Shown: positions 27,201 through 35,976, numbered from the stretch's first letter. The stretch is 64,000 nucleotides of DNA from Xenorhabdus sp014467285 (GCF_014467285.1 NZ_NKHR01000011.1:1-64000), one strand, 5' to 3'. Notes: generated from the letters alone by a model not told the origin. Numbers and translations: made by a program.

Positions 27201-28864
27201 CCCTGCCCGGTTCAGCCAATGCACAACGGCAGAATGGGACGGGAACCTATCAACTGCCTGTCTGGTTAAATGCAGCGTTTCTGAAACCAATCTGGCCACA
27301 AAACGTCGATCTTACCATTTCATTTCTGGAACAGGGAGGCGACTCGATCAAAGCGATCAGGCTCGTTGCATTGTTAGCCAGAGAAGGGGTTCGGATTGAG
27401 GCAAGTGAACTGTTGACGTTGAATTCCTTAGGCTCTGTTCTTGAAAAAGCCTGCGCAGCGGCGTTGGAAAATGGAGTCACTGATTCGGTGATATCAGAAG
27501 AGCTTAAAGCAAGCTGGATTAAGCACTTACCCAGTATCGGCTGGTTCCGGCAACAATGTTTTAAACATGGCAATCGATTGCAACAAGGCATGGTGCTTGA
27601 GTTGAAATCTTCGCTCTCGGCTGAAGAAATAAATGCGGCCGTCTCAATGGTTAAAGCAAAGCATAAAATTTTTGCTTTGAGGGCAAATCAAGATTTGAGT
27701 GAGTTTTACTTTGCATCTCCAGAACCGGAAGTGTATGACTGCGGTACAGTGACAGAAGACGAGATTCTGGCGCCGGGTGAACACCTTGAAAACCGATTGA
27801 ATAAATTGCAAAGCAGGGTTTGTCTGGCGAAACAACCTAGCGTGCATTCGGTCGTATTTGATCCGGTTTCACACAAAAATTATCTGATTTGGGTTTGTCA
27901 TCACCTTATTTGCGATGTGCATTCATGGATTTTCTTATTGGATGAGTTAGAGCAAGCTATCAATGGCTCTTCATTCCAGCATGCGAACGCAGAGGGAACG
28001 ACCCACGAGCAAGGCGCATTCCTTTGGGGTAAATGGTTGGCAGAACACGTTCCTGAGGTGGATTATGTGCCTTATGACGATACCTTCCATCACCCCTCTG
28101 TGACTCCGGTGACTTTGGCGCTGTCAATTTGCAGTCATGATTTGCGATTGATGGAGCAACGCTTTAAGGCTGAGCGTTCACAATTGATCGCTGCTGCTTT
28201 GATGGACGTTATGCAGGATAACGAAATATTGCCTCCGCAGCTTGTCATCCTGTTTGAAAACCACGGGCGTTTATTCTCTGAAGCAGGCATTCCCGCAACT
28301 TGGAACGCAGAAATGGCGAATGCGGTAGGTTGGTTTACCGGCTTTAATCAGTTGACCCTTAACGTTTCATCAGAGCAATCATACCAACTTTCCCAGGCTG
28401 CTTTTTTGCGAAAATTAAAATCGGGTTTCTATGAAGATAAGCCGAGCTGGAAAGCACAATTAGGGCTGAATAATCCGGGAAAACGGCCACACATGTGCAT
28501 CAACGACATTGGCTTGGGATTAGAAGGGCGCGGAACATGGGGGCATTTCGATCTGGTTCAGTCCTTGTCGGGAGGTTTCCGGCATCCTGACGAAAAGAGT
28601 GTGGCCGACTTTGACATACTTATTCGTGATTGTCGTGAGTCTGGCTCTGTTTTAGTTGAATTGAGGTTGGGTATTCCCAACGCTAATGGTGATGATGCGC
28701 AGCATTACTTGGCACAATTAAACGAAAAACTATTATTAAGCGAAAAACTATTATTGAGCGAAAATCAGCGACTAACCGAAAAGCCATTCATACCTGCCGA
28801 TTTTCCTCTTTGTCAACTTTCACAATCGGAGCTTGATCTCATTATTAAGGGAGCCTCAGCATGA
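24257..28864 (+). CDS. xcnA: NRPS module C-A(Asn)-T-E, makes the N-acyl-D-Asn prodrug cap
   Basis: 1535 aa. Domains: condensation about 1-440 (HHAATDG at 142-148, intact), adenylation about 465-960 (YTSGSTGEPKG near 610), carrier (GGDSIKA, Ser1030), epimerase-type domain about 1085-1535 (HHLICDVHSW at 1215-1224, ENHGR near 1335, VGWFT). The pocket read from the A domain is D-L-T-K-V-G-E-V-G plus Lys, nearly the published asparagine code DLTKLGEVGK. A starter C domain, Asn and an epimerase match the first module of XcnA, ClbN and other prodrug pathways, where a fatty acid is joined to Asn that becomes D-Asn. XcnG downstream is the matching peptidase. An 18-bp tandem duplication lies at 28723-28758. 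The stop overlaps the next gene by 4 bp (ATGA). Asn call: strong inference. Confidence 0.93.
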   Translation: MNKLIFELSRSQQAVFKMEAFHLTGYPFYLSVAVRLNGDISLDRLTQAAETTQNSMDIFHIGFVKDHAETDHLATQWHGIRRLTPHAEVIQVDFSGYPDPRQAFESWAERQTLIEEDLSLTPVRVFAVRFQPEQTGWFIKAHHAATDGEGLSVLIEHLMSALEEEEPDTEYLLFSVNAEGERNYENSRRMQRDEAYWRSIFSDNTGNETESANAGKIASRYPIGDYRRLTPRSRRVRYELSEAENDMLRQFKSRGGSIFRLFFAAVAYTQMVIEDGNGALLQAPMLNRWSHEEKRSAAMAVAPVLIPVSREAGETVTDCYHMLKQRLQKAVAHSRYAPGARWNEFASQDWKRIIPAFGVSYQTGIFRKTVLGADVSIDHMQAVEALFATIHIHDRFEGGNFKFEGDFRKIWSLDQCHMFLKTVTDYAMEAVGEILAQQEVTQTPLSEKEQETRSWKEPLTKPIGVHLYHAFERYADNPLFRQGADAVTYRQGLKWINQFREQLRAIRNEHDPVLILGRRTPETVLAYLACLIENVTVVPVCPTMPLARLSTIARNSGASLCIYTGTDHHLAEMLGLRLLRVSLDKAGLDVALNPVTWTEQTHCHPAYILYTSGSTGEPKGVVISPMALADYALAAKAAYAAQTPFNAPLFTSFGFDLTQTAILVPVLSGGFIQPHEQDIRDNPELLQTLLADESLTGVKCTPSHLSLLIEHSPKRSHPLTFVVGGENLSSSLVKKALDYFPAGSKVINEYGPTETTVGCCIYSVSREESSLDGSDKINTAVMPIGTALGKAEISIKDSWGQNMPRGFRGEISISGPVLATGYLNDRIQTQEKFVCGADGLSRWYRTGDLGLQDEQGIFHCLGRIDDEFKVRGYRIHPAEIEKAVESVLTSVGENANYSWELKALKLVVDEADGYETVALCSSQAIPHDNPEFQRSLKTKVPDAWLPTLYCTVQPWPINANGKVDMAALTAAAQATLMASGSSLPGSANAQRQNGTGTYQLPVWLNAAFLKPIWPQNVDLTISFLEQGGDSIKAIRLVALLAREGVRIEASELLTLNSLGSVLEKACAAALENGVTDSVISEELKASWIKHLPSIGWFRQQCFKHGNRLQQGMVLELKSSLSAEEINAAVSMVKAKHKIFALRANQDLSEFYFASPEPEVYDCGTVTEDEILAPGEHLENRLNKLQSRVCLAKQPSVHSVVFDPVSHKNYLIWVCHHLICDVHSWIFLLDELEQAINGSSFQHANAEGTTHEQGAFLWGKWLAEHVPEVDYVPYDDTFHHPSVTPVTLALSICSHDLRLMEQRFKAERSQLIAAALMDVMQDNEILPPQLVILFENHGRLFSEAGIPATWNAEMANAVGWFTGFNQLTLNVSSEQSYQLSQAAFLRKLKSGFYEDKPSWKAQLGLNNPGKRPHMCINDIGLGLEGRGTWGHFDLVQSLSGGFRHPDEKSVADFDILIRDCRESGSVLVELRLGIPNANGDDAQHYLAQLNEKLLLSEKLLLSENQRLTEKPFIPADFPLCQLSQSELDLIIKGASA
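28723..28758 (+). repeat. In-frame 18-bp tandem duplication near the xcnA 3' end
   Basis: CGAAAAACTATTATTAAG (28723-28740) is repeated at 28741-28758 with one base change, and a partial third copy begins CGAAAATCAG. It encodes the repeated NEKLLLSEKLLLSEN, a charged helix-like linker after the epimerase core. Confidence 0.85.
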
Positions 28865-31800
28865 GAACCGCTATCGATTCAGCGAATACAGTATTCAACG
28901 ATAATTATATTGAAGAACTGCTACAAGTGACGCCTCAAGCGAATGGGTTACTGTTTCACGCATTAAAAGACGGAAACAGCGCTTATCACATTGGTGTGGC
29001 ATTCAGCTTGAAGGTGGATGCCGATAAAGAAACCCTCCTTGAAGTATGGCAGCAGATACAGCAGTCACAGCCCGCTCTCAGGTCGGTTTTTGTCTGGGAA
29101 GGCATTCGCGTTCCCCATCAGGTTATTTATTCTTTGCCCCGAATTCCGTTCGAATATATCCGTGTTGACCCGACAGCTCCAGTCCCGTCAATTAAACAGC
29201 GTTGCCTTGATTGGCTGGCACATTCTAAAGCCACGCCTTTTGCGTTGAACAAAGAAGTGTTTCGCATTGTTGGCTTCCACGATATTAAGGCGGGAACGGT
29301 AAGCCTGGCCTTCTCTTTTCACCATATTCTGATGGATGGCTGGAGTAGTTCGCTGTTGATTTCCCTCTGGTTGCAGGGATTACGTCAGCAAAAAATTGTT
29401 CCTCTGGATGCACGTATCTATTCACAACAACTCTGGCAAGGATTAAGCCAGGAAGCGTTGATGTCCAGTCGCGAATATTGGCGAGAGGTGTTTCAACATT
29501 TGCCTGATGGAGAGTCTTCTGCAACAACCAAGCTCTTGGCTGAACCCCTGTTCCGGGCCATTGGTCATGATGCGGCTGAGAAAGCAATAAATGAAAAAAT
29601 CGTCGTAAATAGCTTATGGAGCGAAGAACGTAAAGCGGCTATAGAATCACTTTGCCGCCGCGCGGGGGTAACGCCGGCCAGTTTTATTTATCTATGCTGG
29701 GCATTGACGCTGGCTAAATTCACCTTCCAGAAAACCATTACGTTGGGTTGTACATTTTCCGGCAGAGGCGGAGCGTTGACGCAAGACATTGACCGTCAGC
29801 CCTTAGGTCTGTTTATCAATACCGTACCACTTATCCTTACGCTTGAAGGTGAATGGAATGTAGAAGCTGCTTTGCGTTCTGTTTTTCAAGCGCTACAACA
29901 GGCGCAACAATATGAAAAAACGCCACCTTTATTGATCCGCGAGGAGGCGGGAATACGTGAAGAACTCTATGACTCCATTGTGGTTTTTGATAACTATCCC
30001 ATTGATGCCACATTGAAAGATGCCAGTTGTGGTGCCTTCGTGACGGATTTATACAGCGAAGAAACGACGCATTTCGGTTTGACATTAACCGTTTCTGGCG
30101 TGGAACAATGGTTAGTCGAACTCAGTGCCGGAGAGGTTTTCACGGGGGCATCTGATGCAGTAAAAATGGCGTTTAATGGGTTTGAATCGTTGGTGGAAGA
30201 TCTGATTAATCACACCACAGATACCTTGATTGAAGATCTCATCTTAAAACTTAATGCAGAGAGAGCAGAAGAACTCTCTTTGCGCATTGGGGAGATCAAC
30301 GAACAGACGCCGGATATCAACTCATTGCTGACACGTATTTATCAGCGTCTTAGCGAATCACCTCAAGAAATCAGCCTGATCCATGGACAAAATAACATCA
30401 GCAATCGTGAGTTATTGAAAGGAGTGAGTGTCGTACAAGAACAGTTACGGTTATCGGGTTTTATTCCGGGAGACAGAGTTGCTGTCCATCTTGAAAAAGG
30501 ATTGTTATCGACTCAGGCAATACTCGCAATATTATTCAGCGGTGGCAGTTACTTCTATGTCAATCCGAAAGATCCACTGCAACGTAAAGAGATCCTGTTA
30601 ACGTTGGCAGATTGCAGCATTGTTTTATGTGACGCTTCCTTTAATAAAGAACTAGGTTTTAACAAAGAACTAGGCGCAGGGAGCGGACGTTATTTGCTGC
30701 TGGATATTGAGGAAAAGATTTTACAGCCATCTACGGCGGAGCCGACGCTATGGACTCACCGACGGCCTGAAGATGAGTTTTACTTTATATTCACGTCGGG
30801 AACGACAGGCACGCCTAAAGGAATTGCGATCCGTAATGAATCGGTTGCAAACCTGCTGGATTGGTTTATTAAAGAGACGGTGCTGACAGCCGCTGACAGA
30901 GTGCTTGGTCTGACCGATCTGAATTTCGATCCTAGTGTAGAAGATTTATTGGGTAGTTTTGTTGTTGGCGCCACGCTGATCTATCCATCGCCGAATGTGT
31001 TACTGGAGAGGCTGGCGTTCATTGGACTGTTGCAGTCTGAATCTATCACCTTAATCAATTTTATTCCCGGAGCCATTGCGCAGCTTATTCAGGACGCGCC
31101 ATTCTTGCCTGCCATGAGATTATGGATATTCGGGGGTGAAGAATTACCTAAACGTCTTCGGGATGATTTGTTGCAGCAAGGATACGCCGTTAGCAACCAT
31201 TATGGTCCCAGTGAGACGACGGTGGATTGTCTCAACGCGAAACAATCTCTTACTGCGGATGTTGCCATCGGTTGGCCAATTCAAAATGTTATTGCCTATT
31301 GCGCTGATATATTTGGCAAACCATTGCCTGCCGGTGTTCGTGGTGAGCTTTGGGTGGGAGGCAAGGCGGTTGCCCGTGGTTACACGACTAACCCCGTTGA
31401 GACGGCGAAGTATTTTGTTAAATCTAAGTACTTGGATCAATACAGTAAGCATCCTTTTTATCGCACTGGCGACATGGTTACTTTTTCCAGTGAATCAGGT
31501 TTTCGCTATCTGGGGCGGATTGATGATCAGGTGAAGGTGAACGGTATTCGCATTGAACCAAGCGAATTAGAGCGTGTTGTTGAAACATTAGATACGATTA
31601 AAGCCAGTTGTTTGCTGCCCGCAATAGAATCGAAGGGAAAGCGCCAGTGGCATCTGTTTGTTGATAGCCATGAACCTCCTGCGATATTGGAGTCCAGGGT
31701 ACGAGAACATATCCGGCGTAATTTCCCGGAATCGTGGTTACCTTCACTTATTGTGGTTGTCGATGGGTTTGAACGTACCATTACCGGCAAGATCAATCGC

Positions 31801-32220
31801 CGGAGCTTACAGGAATATGCTGCGCAACAACGGCAAACAAAACCGATGGAAAATCATGTGCCATCGGCAGATCCGGTGGTAGCGAAAGTGCAGGCGGTTT
31901 GGAAAGCGGTGCTGGAAAGCCAGATGATTGATACAAACATCAATTTCTTTGATGCTGGTGGTAATTCGATAAAGATAATTGCACTCCAATCCCAGTTGCA
32001 ACAAGCGTTCAATCAGGAGGTCCGTGTCACTGTCTTATTTGAGCATCCGACGATTGCCTCTTTCTCAAACTGGATTAAACAGAGCCAGTTGTCACCTGAA
32101 CAGGTGAACTCAGACAAACAATCATCCCAGGAGCATATGTTGTCGTCATTCCAATCCGGTAAGAGCAGATTAGCGGACAGGCGACGCAAAGCAAAAGGCA
32201 GTACAGGAGAACCTGTTTAA
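28861..32220 (+). CDS. NRPS module C-A-T, second module (basic residue predicted)
   Basis: 1119 aa. Condensation about 15-440 (HHILMDG, 154-160), adenylation about 480-980 (FTSGTTGTPKG; core NFDPSVED, D690), carrier (GGNSIKI, Ser1036), then a basic tail of about 80 residues. Pocket as I read it: D-P-E-N-I-G-H-V-D plus Lys; the acidic Glu and Asp suggest a basic substrate, and arginine is what xenocoumacin needs at this place. The condensation domain follows an epimerase and should be of the D-L accepting kind. As I recall, XcnA of X. nematophila carries both modules in one protein, so this would be its second half as a separate gene, started by ATG overlapping the first gene's stop (ATGA coupling). 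An 18-bp tandem duplication lies at 30640-30675. Confidence 0.9.
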   Translation: MRTAIDSANTVFNDNYIEELLQVTPQANGLLFHALKDGNSAYHIGVAFSLKVDADKETLLEVWQQIQQSQPALRSVFVWEGIRVPHQVIYSLPRIPFEYIRVDPTAPVPSIKQRCLDWLAHSKATPFALNKEVFRIVGFHDIKAGTVSLAFSFHHILMDGWSSSLLISLWLQGLRQQKIVPLDARIYSQQLWQGLSQEALMSSREYWREVFQHLPDGESSATTKLLAEPLFRAIGHDAAEKAINEKIVVNSLWSEERKAAIESLCRRAGVTPASFIYLCWALTLAKFTFQKTITLGCTFSGRGGALTQDIDRQPLGLFINTVPLILTLEGEWNVEAALRSVFQALQQAQQYEKTPPLLIREEAGIREELYDSIVVFDNYPIDATLKDASCGAFVTDLYSEETTHFGLTLTVSGVEQWLVELSAGEVFTGASDAVKMAFNGFESLVEDLINHTTDTLIEDLILKLNAERAEELSLRIGEINEQTPDINSLLTRIYQRLSESPQEISLIHGQNNISNRELLKGVSVVQEQLRLSGFIPGDRVAVHLEKGLLSTQAILAILFSGGSYFYVNPKDPLQRKEILLTLADCSIVLCDASFNKELGFNKELGAGSGRYLLLDIEEKILQPSTAEPTLWTHRRPEDEFYFIFTSGTTGTPKGIAIRNESVANLLDWFIKETVLTAADRVLGLTDLNFDPSVEDLLGSFVVGATLIYPSPNVLLERLAFIGLLQSESITLINFIPGAIAQLIQDAPFLPAMRLWIFGGEELPKRLRDDLLQQGYAVSNHYGPSETTVDCLNAKQSLTADVAIGWPIQNVIAYCADIFGKPLPAGVRGELWVGGKAVARGYTTNPVETAKYFVKSKYLDQYSKHPFYRTGDMVTFSSESGFRYLGRIDDQVKVNGIRIEPSELERVVETLDTIKASCLLPAIESKGKRQWHLFVDSHEPPAILESRVREHIRRNFPESWLPSLIVVVDGFERTITGKINRRSLQEYAAQQRQTKPMENHVPSADPVVAKVQAVWKAVLESQMIDTNINFFDAGGNSIKIIALQSQLQQAFNQEVRVTVLFEHPTIASFSNWIKQSQLSPEQVNSDKQSSQEHMLSSFQSGKSRLADRRRKAKGSTGEPV
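30640..30675 (+). repeat. In-frame 18-bp tandem duplication in the second NRPS gene
   Basis: TTTAATAAAGAACTAGGT (30640-30657) is followed by TTTAACAAAGAACTAGGC (30658-30675), giving FNKELG twice within the N-terminal part of the adenylation domain, in a loop before the A3 motif. Confidence 0.85.
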
Positions 32221-32613
32221 TGAATGACGATGTATTTTATATGCTCATAATAAATATTAATTATCAGATAGGAAATAATGATAGTTATTTGTGGCTTTAG
32301 TATTTCTTTTATTTCTTATTAATTGATAAAGTATATTGCACATGTATTTCTAGTGTTAATTTTCCGAAATTAACATAAGGATTACTTTGTGATAAATAAA
32401 TTATTGCCTAAATCAACTCTATTTTTAAATCAAATGGAGTTGATTGTGCTGTCAAAATTTTTTGTAGAAAAATATGAATATTACATTGGTTTTAAGGCCG
32501 TGACTTAAGGGCGGTAGCGTACCTAAATAACACTTATGAAATCGGGTATTATATATTTTGTTTTTATCTTTTCCGACAAGCTGATTTTTAATCACAAAAA
32601 GTGGGGGTAATCG
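32221..32613 (+). promoter_or_regulatory. Gap before xcnB with two palindromes
   Basis: 393 bp without a gene. It contains a perfect palindrome TGTTAATTT-TCCG-AAATTAACA (32354-32375) and a second inverted repeat AATCAACTC (32411-32419) / GAGTTGATT (32437-32445), the latter followed by GTGCTGTCAAAATTTTTT, which could terminate the upstream transcript. The size of the gap suggests that xcnB-E have their own promoter, with the first palindrome as a possible operator. Confidence 0.5.
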
Positions 32614-33486
32614 TTGAAAATATCAATTATTGGTGCCGGTGTTATGGGATTAGACACTGCAATAACATGTGCTGCATATGGGCATAATATACTACTTATA
32701 GATATATCCTCAGAGGTTCTGGTAAATCTTGCTTCGCGAATTTCAAGTGAATTCCGTTTATATCGGATGCTTAAACCTGAATTTAAATCTCTGGATATAT
32801 CAGAATTGAAAGCGCGGATTCAATTTACGTCATCTTATGAAGAGATTGAAAATTGTGACTGGGTAATTGAAAATGTCAACGAAGAGTGGGCGATTAAACA
32901 AGATGTTTATAAAAAAATAGCGCCATACATTAAGCCTGAAACTTATGTTGCTGCAAACACAAGTTGTATATCCATCACAAAAATTGCAGCAGCGTTACCT
33001 TTTCCTCAAAAAGTACTTGGTCTCCACTTTATGAATCCTGTGCCTATAAAGAAATGTGTAGAAGTGATTAAAGGTTTTCATACTTCCGAACAAACATTGA
33101 CTGAGGCAAAAAAATTCTTACACAGCATTGAGAAAAATCCTGTGGTTGTAGAAGACTTTCCCGGATTTGTGTCTAATCGGCTTTCTCACTTATTCATGAA
33201 CGAAGCGGCATTTCTCGTACAGGATAATCTCGCCAGCCCACAAGATATTGATCGCATCTTTAAAGAAGGTTACGGACATGCTATGGGGCCATTAGAAACC
33301 GCAGACCTGATTGGGCTGGATACAGTCGTTAACTCGTTGCAGGTTCTCTATGAAAGTTATCAGGACCCGAAATACCGTTGCTGCCCTCTGCTAAAGAAAA
33401 TGGTTGAGGCGGGAAATCTTGGTAGAAAAAGTGGTAAAGGCTTTTTTAATTATAAAAACAGCAATTATAAAAACGCGGAATATTAA
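32614..33486 (+). CDS. xcnB: 3-hydroxyacyl-CoA dehydrogenase-like enzyme for hydroxymalonyl-ACP
   Basis: 290 aa with a TTG start at 32614 after GTGGGGGTAATCG. An N-terminal dinucleotide fold (IIGAGVMGLDTAITCA), the catalytic-type segment GLHFMNPVPIKKCVEV and the C-terminal dimer domain (VSNRLSHLFMNEAAFLVQ; KSGKGFFNYK) belong to the 3-hydroxybutyryl-CoA dehydrogenase family. In the FkbK/ZmaG role it oxidises the glyceryl-ACP hydroxyl on the way to hydroxymalonyl-ACP. First of four genes with minimal spacing; its stop overlaps the xcnC start (TAATG). Letter assigned from the order of the known xcn cluster. Confidence 0.9.
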   Translation: MKISIIGAGVMGLDTAITCAAYGHNILLIDISSEVLVNLASRISSEFRLYRMLKPEFKSLDISELKARIQFTSSYEEIENCDWVIENVNEEWAIKQDVYKKIAPYIKPETYVAANTSCISITKIAAALPFPQKVLGLHFMNPVPIKKCVEVIKGFHTSEQTLTEAKKFLHSIEKNPVVVEDFPGFVSNRLSHLFMNEAAFLVQDNLASPQDIDRIFKEGYGHAMGPLETADLIGLDTVVNSLQVLYESYQDPKYRCCPLLKKMVEAGNLGRKSGKGFFNYKNSNYKNAEY

Positions 33487-34547
33487 TGATGGATGACTTA
33501 GCAAATAAGCCAGTAAACAGTGACATACCGGTAAAATGTATTATCTGGGATTTAGATAATACCTTATGGGATGGGATTCTTTCTGAAGGGGATGATCTTA
33601 AGTTAAAGCCCGGAATAGAAAAAATCATCAACCAATTTGACCAAATGGGTATTTTGCAGTCAATAGCAAGCAGGAATGAAGCGTCTGATGCTTTGGAAAT
33701 GCTGAGTAAGTTTAATTTAAGGCACTATTTTATTTATCCTCAAATTCATTGGGGGGCTAAGTCTTCCTCGATTGAAAACATTCAGAAAAGTTTAAATATC
33801 TCAGCGGATACATTTATTTTTGTTGATGATCAGATTTTAGAAAGGGATGAAGTTAACGCTAAATTCCCGGAAGTCACGTGTATTGATGCGTTGGAATATC
33901 AATCAATACTGCATTTGCCGCGAATTGCCAACATGGAAATATCGGATGATGCAAAATTAAGAAGGCAGCGTTATCAAGAAGATATTCTGCGTAAAGAGGA
34001 GGAAGATGAATTTATTGGTACATCAGAAGAATTCCTCAGCCAACTCAATATGAAGTTTTATATCGCCAAAGCCAAACAAGAAGATCTCCTTCGGGCTGAG
34101 GAGCTGACACAACGGACTAATCAGCTTAACTCAACGGGCATAACTTACAGTAGAGAAAAATTAAATGAATTAATTCACTCGGATGATTATGGCGTATTTG
34201 TTTTTGAATTAGTGGATAAATATGGCTCTTACGGGAAGATAGGTCTGGCATTAGTACACTATAAAGAAAAGACTGATTATATTAAATTATTGTTAATGTC
34301 CTGTAGAACGCTTTCCCGTGGAGTGGGAAGCATAGCATTGACCTATATTATGCAGCAGGCAAAAGCAAAAGGGCATAAATTGTATGCTGAATTCAGACGT
34401 ACACCTCGTAACCGGCAAATGTTTGTGACTTACCAATTCTCAGGGTTTAAAGAAATAGAAAAAATCGCTGATGAGACGATGCTTTTTGAAAATGCGTTAG
34501 AGCAAGTACCTGACTTCCCTTACTATGTTGATGTCATTATAAATTAA
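33486..34547 (+). CDS. xcnC: FkbH-like glyceryl-ACP synthase (HAD family)
   Basis: 353 aa. The N-terminal HAD domain has the nucleophile motif IIWDLDNTLWDG (DxDxT), later SIASRNEASDA and FIFVDDQ. The C-terminal half is acyltransferase-like (EDLLRAEELTQRTNQLNSTG; SCRTLSRGVGSIALTYIMQ). This is the FkbH type, which takes 1,3-bisphosphoglycerate, removes phosphate and loads D-glyceryl onto the stand-alone ACP. It overlaps xcnB and is 6-12 bp from the ACP gene. No O-methyltransferase (FkbG) is nearby, so the unit should remain hydroxymalonyl rather than methoxymalonyl. Confidence 0.93.
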   Translation: MMDDLANKPVNSDIPVKCIIWDLDNTLWDGILSEGDDLKLKPGIEKIINQFDQMGILQSIASRNEASDALEMLSKFNLRHYFIYPQIHWGAKSSSIENIQKSLNISADTFIFVDDQILERDEVNAKFPEVTCIDALEYQSILHLPRIANMEISDDAKLRRQRYQEDILRKEEEDEFIGTSEEFLSQLNMKFYIAKAKQEDLLRAEELTQRTNQLNSTGITYSREKLNELIHSDDYGVFVFELVDKYGSYGKIGLALVHYKEKTDYIKLLLMSCRTLSRGVGSIALTYIMQQAKAKGHKLYAEFRRTPRNRQMFVTYQFSGFKEIEKIADETMLFENALEQVPDFPYYVDVIIN

Positions 34548-34559
34548 TAGGATATGATA

Positions 34560-34817
34560 ATGAAAGATCTGGACACAATTGCCAAAGAAATTCGTGAATT
34601 TATTGAAAATAATATCTCTGTATTTGATGATGATGTTGAGTTGTTGGACGATACCAATATATTTACAAGTGGTTTGGTTAATTCACTTTTTGCCATGCGT
34701 TTACTTTGTTTTATCGAAGAGAAATGTTCTATAACCGTACCGGATGAATATATAGAACGTGAAAATTTTGTTTCAATCAATTCAATGCTGAACTTAATTA
34801 ATAAAATAAGAGAGTAA
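34560..34817 (+). CDS. xcnD: Stand-alone acyl carrier protein for hydroxymalonyl
   Basis: 85 aa from the ATG at 34560, preferred over ATG 34554 because AGGA lies seven bases upstream of the former but too close to the latter. The carrier motif SGLVNSLFAMRL gives Ser42 for the phosphopantetheine arm. It is acidic and helical, the size of FkbJ/ZmaD. It carries the glyceryl to hydroxymalonyl intermediates between XcnC, XcnB and XcnE and donates the unit to a PKS acyltransferase, most likely that of XcnH. Confidence 0.92.
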   Translation: MKDLDTIAKEIREFIENNISVFDDDVELLDDTNIFTSGLVNSLFAMRLLCFIEEKCSITVPDEYIERENFVSINSMLNLINKIRE

Positions 34818-34824
34818 AATTTAT

Positions 34825-35976
34825 ATGATAGGACATGAAATTCATTCTTTGGTGGAAGCTGCGAAGAAATTTTCAGATAACGTATTAAGACCCGCCGCAA
34901 CTTTAATTGATAAGCAGGGTAAAGTGCCCGATGAAATTATCACTGAGATGGGAGCACAGGGATTTTTAGGCGCGATGTTACCCAAAGAATATGGCGGGCA
35001 AGGGATGGATCCTCTTTCTTATGGTTATTTGACTGAGGAAATCGGTAAAGGATGTAATTCAACGCGCGCTCTATTAACTGTTCACACAAGCTTAGTGGGT
35101 GAAACGATTGCAAAACTAGGAAGCCAAGCGCAAAAAGAAAAATATTTACCGCCAATGGCGAAAGGTGAAAAAATCGCCTGTTTTGCCTTATCAGAACCGG
35201 AAGCTGGCTCTGATGCTAATGCCATCAGAACAAAGTATGAAGTCACAGAAGATGGGTTCAGGATTAACGGCAGCAAAAAATGGATTACTTATTCAGGGAT
35301 TGCGGATTTATTTCTCGTATTTGCCCGTTGCGAAGAAAAAGTGAGTGCATTCATTGTTGAGTTTGGGGTGAAAGGATTAACGAGAAAACCAATGCCGGAC
35401 CTGATGGCAAGCCGTGGTGCTTATTTATCAGAACTTTATTTTGATGATGTAGAAATACCAAAAGAGAGTTTAGTCGGGCGTGAGGGAGAAGGGTTTAGCT
35501 TTGTCGCTAATACAGCCCTCTATTTTGGCCGCTACAGTATCGCCTGGGCGGGTGTTGCTATTGCCCATGCCGCGTTGGAAGAGATGGTGACTTATGCGCG
35601 TAAGCGAAAACAATTTGGTCAAAAAATCGCACAGCATCAACTCATTCAAGGCATCATTGCTGATTCAGCTACGGCATTTTATGCCGCAAAAGCCACTTGT
35701 GAAAAGATTGGCTATTTAAGGAATCAGGGGGATCACAATGCCATTATGGAAACGAATATAGCGAAATATAATAGTTCGGCAGTCGCTATGTTGGTTGCCA
35801 ATAACGCCGTTCAGGTTCTCGGAGGAAATGGGCTATCCAGCCGATATCCGGCAGAAAGGTTATATCGTGAAGCCAAAGTTCTGGAAATTATTGAAGGAAC
35901 TAATCAAATTCAGCAAATGATAATCTCGCAACACGCCTTGCGTAGTTTTTATAGAAAAGACTCGATTATTGAGTGA
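34825..35976 (+). CDS. xcnE: Acyl-CoA dehydrogenase-like enzyme for hydroxymalonyl-ACP
   Basis: 383 aa, the length of the acyl-CoA dehydrogenase family. Signatures: FALSEPEAGSDANAIRT (FAD binding), GSKKWITYSG, KRKQFGQKIAQHQLIQG, VQVLGGNGLSSRYP and VLEIIEGTNQIQQM with the usual Glu. In the FkbI/ZmaE role it completes oxidation of the ACP-bound unit. Starts 7 bp after xcnD and ends the xcnB-E block. Confidence 0.93.
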   Translation: MIGHEIHSLVEAAKKFSDNVLRPAATLIDKQGKVPDEIITEMGAQGFLGAMLPKEYGGQGMDPLSYGYLTEEIGKGCNSTRALLTVHTSLVGETIAKLGSQAQKEKYLPPMAKGEKIACFALSEPEAGSDANAIRTKYEVTEDGFRINGSKKWITYSGIADLFLVFARCEEKVSAFIVEFGVKGLTRKPMPDLMASRGAYLSELYFDDVEIPKESLVGREGEGFSFVANTALYFGRYSIAWAGVAIAHAALEEMVTYARKRKQFGQKIAQHQLIQGIIADSATAFYAAKATCEKIGYLRNQGDHNAIMETNIAKYNSSAVAMLVANNAVQVLGGNGLSSRYPAERLYREAKVLEIIEGTNQIQQMIISQHALRSFYRKDSIIE

